Positions 61,832 through 64,000 of a stretch of 64,000 bases of DNA are shown piece after piece. The notes under the pieces are model-generated. The model was not told the DNA's origin. It saw nothing but the letters and a program-made list of their open reading frames with translations, and ran no database searches. Each line of letters begins with the position of its first letter. Within the stretch, counting starts at the first letter, position 1. This DNA comes from Flavonifractor sp. An10 (GTDB lineage Bacteria > Bacillota > Clostridia > Oscillospirales > Oscillospiraceae), in NCBI RefSeq assembly GCF_002161215.1, contig NZ_NFMB01000004.1:62001-126000 (forward strand). The letters run 5' to 3'. The position numbers were made by a program, and so were the translations under genes.

Positions 61832-62081
61832 ACGCTTCCTTCTTATACTGCTTGAGGGCCTGGGCCAGCTGGTCGGGGCAGGAGGTGGGCTTGAAGCCGC
61901 ACCGGATGCCGTCCAGGCGGCGGATGGCCTCGTCCACGTTCATGCCCTCCACCAGGCGGGAAATGCCCTGGAGGTTGCCGCTGCACCCGCCCAGCACCTG
62001 GAAGGAACGGATCACGCCGTCCTCAACCTCAATCTGCATCTGCTGGGAGCACACGCCCCTGGGGCGGTAATTGATGGTCAT
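61830..62081 (-). CDS. TSCPD-domain protein, TIGR03905 family
   Basis: 83 aa. Cys-rich small protein with YRPRGVCSQQMQIEVEDGVI, VLGGCSGNLQGISRLVEGM and IRCGFKPTSCPDQLAQAL. The TSCPD block also occurs at the C-terminus of vitamin-B12-dependent ribonucleotide reductases; the stand-alone family has no proven function but the four Cys suggest metal or redox chemistry. AAAGGAG precedes the ATG. Divergent from the TetR gene. Confidence 0.88.
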   Translation of the reverse strand: MTINYRPRGVCSQQMQIEVEDGVIRSFQVLGGCSGNLQGISRLVEGMNVDEAIRRLDGIRCGFKPTSCPDQLAQALKQYKKEA

Positions 62082-62114
62082 GTCGGTTTCGCTCCTTTTC
62101 TGGTTTCGGGGGAT

Positions 62115-62167
62115 ATCATAACATATCTTTTCCAGGATTGCAATTCCTCTGCACGATGTGGTATAAT
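62115..62167. promoter_or_regulatory. Face-to-face divergent promoters sharing one -35 hexamer
   Basis: Rightward: TTGCAA (62138-62143), 18 bases, TATAAT (62162-62167) for the TetR gene. Leftward: the same palindromic TTGCAA, 17 bases, TATGAT (complement at 62115-62120) for the TSCPD gene. Polymerase could use only one at a time. Confidence 0.75.
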
Positions 62168-62212
62168 GTTCCCTAGCGGGTTTCTATGGAATCCCCGGAG
62201 GAGGTGAGGCGG

Positions 62213-62776
62213 ATGGCCCCCAGCACCAAGCTGGCTCTGGCGAACGCCCTGAAGGCGCAGCTGCAAAAAAAGTTCCTGGACGACATCACGGTCAAGGAGC
62301 TGGTGGAGGCCTGCGAGATCAACCGCCAGACCTTCTACTACCATTTTCAGGACATCTACGACCTGCTGCGCTGGCTCCTGGAGCACGAGACGGGGGAGGC
62401 CCTGGGCGGGGCGGAGGACTGGCAGGCGGCCCTGCTGGACGCCTTCCGCTACATCCGGGACAACCACATGGTGATCTATCACATCTACCGCTCCGCCGGC
62501 CGGGACAACCTGCTGGACTGCCCCTTTTACAGCCTGGCCCGGGCCATTGCCTCCGCCAGCCTGGAGCGGGAGGCCCGGGAGCTCCGCCTGCCGGAGGCGG
62601 ACGCCGACTTCCTCACCGACTTCTACATGTATGCCATCGCCGGGGTCATGATCGGCTGGTTCGCCGGCGACATGCGGGAGGAGCCGGAGGAGTTGGTGGG
62701 GCGGCTGTCCCGCCTGCTGGAGGGGGAGTTCCGCCGCTCGGCGGAGAAATTTGCCCCAGAGGAGACGGCTGTCTGA
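62213..62776 (+). CDS. TetR/AcrR-family regulator (DhaS-like C-terminal domain)
   Basis: 187 aa. ATG 62213 is set by AGGAGG upstream. HTH: STKLALANALKAQLQKKFLDDITVKELVEACEINRQTFYYHFQDIYDLLRWLLEHE, ending in the classic FYYHF. The C-terminal part (FYSLARAIASASLEREA and YMYAIAGVMIGWFAGDMREEPEEL) resembles the TetR_C_8/DhaS group. It may repress its own and the shared divergent promoter. A strong terminator follows. Confidence 0.88.
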   Translation: MAPSTKLALANALKAQLQKKFLDDITVKELVEACEINRQTFYYHFQDIYDLLRWLLEHETGEALGGAEDWQAALLDAFRYIRDNHMVIYHIYRSAGRDNLLDCPFYSLARAIASASLEREARELRLPEADADFLTDFYMYAIAGVMIGWFAGDMREEPEELVGRLSRLLEGEFRRSAEKFAPEETAV

Positions 62777-62792
62777 CCGCACAAAGCACCAG

Positions 62793-62826
62793 GGCCCCCG
62801 GCCCGCCGTTCGGCGGGCCGGGGGCC
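62793..62826 (+). terminator. Terminator of the TetR gene
   Basis: GGCCCCCGGCCCGCC / GGCGGGCCGGGGGCC with a four-base loop and TTTTT. Confidence 0.9.
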
Positions 62827-62873
62827 TTTTTGCGCCCTCCGGCGCATATCCTGTGGGGGAAGGAGGCGGTTCC

Positions 62874-62993
62874 GTGGGGAAAAACAGACCCCGGCGGGTG
62901 GTCGTGGAGCCGGCGGCGCCGGAGGATCCGGCGGCCCGGCTGGAGGTGCTGGAGGCCCTGCTGGCGGGGGTCAATTTGCCCTTCGGCCGGAGG
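62874..62993 (+). CDS. Short frame at the element's right end
   Basis: From GTG 62874, seven bases after a perfect AAGGAGG, about 40 codons (MGKNRPRRVVVEPAAPEDPA, then ARLEVLEALLAGVNLPFG) reach the right junction. In the integrated state the frame continues antisense into feoB; in a circular form it would continue into the left end. The strong ribosome site and basic-then-acidic helical make-up suggest a real small protein, perhaps a directionality factor, but nothing proves this. Confidence 0.4.
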
Positions 62994-64000
62994 GGGGAAA
63001 CGCCCGTTGCAGGGCACAAAGCTGTTGGTGAGAATGGCGATGAGCCGCTCCCGGGGGGAGTCGATGATGCGGCAGCCCACCACCCCGGCGGCGTTGCAGC
63101 CGAAGCCCATGGACATGGTCAGCGCCTGTTTGCCGCAGGCCCGGGCCTTCTGGAAGGCGTGATCCAGGACGAAGGCCACCCGGGGGAGGTAGCCCAGATC
63201 CTCCAGCAGGGTGAACAGGGGGAAGAAAATAGCCATGGGGGGCAGCATGACGGACACCACCCAGGCCAGCACCCGGTACACCCCGTCCACCAGGGCGCCG
63301 AGGAGCCAGGCGGGGGTGTTGAGCCAGGCTAACAGCTCTCCCAGCCGGTCTCCCGCCCAGAACAGGGCGGTGGAGAGAAGCCGGGAGGGCACATTGGCCC
63401 CCGCGATGGTGAGCCACAGCACCCCGGCCAGCAGCAGGAGCATCAGCGGCACGGCGGCAATGCGGCTGGTGAGCAGCCGCTCCGCCCGCCCCCGCAGCGC
63501 CCCGCCGGGGCCGTCACCACGCCGGCGGCCGCCTTCTCGGCGGCGGACACCAGGGCGGCGGCGCACGCCCCCAGCCTCCGGCTCCACCCCGCCCGGCGCA
63601 GCCCGTCCGGGCCTGTTCCACGGCCCGGGACAGGGCTCGTCCATGGGCTCCGGCAAAGCTGCGTCCCCCTCCAGCAGGCGCAGGGCCGCCTGCCGGGCGG
63701 GGAGCCGTCCCCCCAGCCGCCCCTCCAGCAGGGGCCGCAGGGAGGAGACGGCAAACTCCACCGCCGGCGGATAGCGCACCTCCATGGCCCGGGGCGGCTC
63801 CGGGGCGGAGACGGTCTCCTCCACCGCGTCCAGCAGCTCAGACAGGCCCTCCCCCCGCCCTGCCGAGGCACCCACCACGGGCACCCCCAGCCGGGCGGAC
63901 AGGGCCTCCAGATCCACCCGGATGCCCCGGCGCTCCGCCTCGTCCAGCAGGTTGAGGCACACCACCGTCCGGGGCATCAGCCCGATCACCTGGAGGGCCA
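62994..64000 (-). pseudogene. feoB: 5' part of feoB, cut off by the insertion (also runs off the window)
   Basis: Visible: end of the G domain (QVIGLMPRTVVCLNLLDEAERRGI, then VPVVGASAGRGEGLSELL), a linker, then membrane helices from LTSRIAAVPLMLLLLAGVLWL to FVLDHAFQKARACGKQALTMSMGFGCNAAGVVGCRI and the junction at ILTNSFVPCNGRFP. The next bases belong to the element. Between about 63500 and 63660 the frame reads Arg/Gly/Pro-rich, whereas another frame gives a plausible helix (RRLGACAAALVSAAEKAAAG), suggesting small compensating indels or sequence error. The true start lies beyond base 64000. Confidence 0.85.

Larger units (their letters stand above)
56085..62999. mobile_element. 6.9-kb serine-recombinase element inserted in feoB
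   Basis: Bounded by GGGGAA at 56085-56090 and 62994-62999; one copy is element, one is target. It contains a recombinase at its left edge, a BlaI/BlaR1-like pair, a TSCPD protein, a TetR regulator and a short frame at its right edge. Near each end lies TTTGCCCTT in inverted orientation (62975-62983; complement at 56105-56113), forming symmetric arms of a predicted circle junction. GC matches the chromosome, and the genome's own repeats occur inside, so it has probably been resident for long. Confidence 0.85.

Overview
The window is a high-GC, densely coded piece of a Gram-positive, spore-forming anaerobe. Spo0A, SpoIIR and a DacF-type carboxypeptidase point to an endospore former. A nine-gene V-type ATPase operon, two T-box leaders, an indirect Asn-tRNA pathway (AspRS plus GatCAB), and a hemA-cysG/hemC/cobA-hemD/hemB/hemL cluster fit high-GC Clostridia, most likely Oscillospiraceae/Ruminococcaceae relatives such as Flavonifractor or Pseudoflavonifractor. 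That placement is an inference from gene content and GC; no rRNA or tRNA gene is visible.

Layout. 1-5.7 kb: tetrapyrrole synthesis from glutamyl-tRNA to precorrin-2/sirohydrochlorin. 5.7-9.8 kb: NADP isocitrate dehydrogenase, a MATE exporter and a LysM lysozyme. 9.8-13.9 kb: a T-box-controlled ABC importer, probably for tryptophan, and an EamA transporter. 14-24 kb: HAD phosphatase, PcrA helicase, GNAT, SpoIIR, IspE, DUF1015, ThrH, and an Lrp/aminotransferase pair. 24.2-33.1 kb: V-ATPase operon. 33.1-35.4 kb: ECF sigma/membrane regulator and a divergent secreted protein sharing the regulator's outer domain. 35.4-41 kb: type-4 uracil-DNA glycosylase and a T-box-aspS-gatCAB operon. 41.3-51.1 kb: MetY, a comEA/two-component/GerM operon, DacF, a pentapeptide protein, LrgAB, a lipoprotein and Spo0A. 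51.4-55.3 kb: a collapsed surface protein, a large serine hydrolase and a probable structured ncRNA. 55.4-64 kb: a feoB gene split by a 6.9-kb element.

Two observations stand out. First, feoB is interrupted by an element carrying a serine recombinase, a BlaI/BlaR1-like pair with a large unusual sensor, a TSCPD protein and a TetR regulator. Both junctions share GGGGAA, and joining them restores an uninterrupted FeoB reading frame. Second, at three convergent gene ends a 160-220 bp repeat with inverted ends is flanked by two perfect copies (33-35 bp) of the local transcription terminator. The terminator differs between loci, so the duplication looks like a target duplication made by a terminator-seeking, non-autonomous element.

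Several reading frames (aspS, feoB 5' part) contain compensating small deletions in GC-rich runs. These may be real lesions or sequence errors. Short palindromic repeats occur in many gaps and have invaded the end of gatA, the aspS T-box leader and the middle of the V-ATPase operon.
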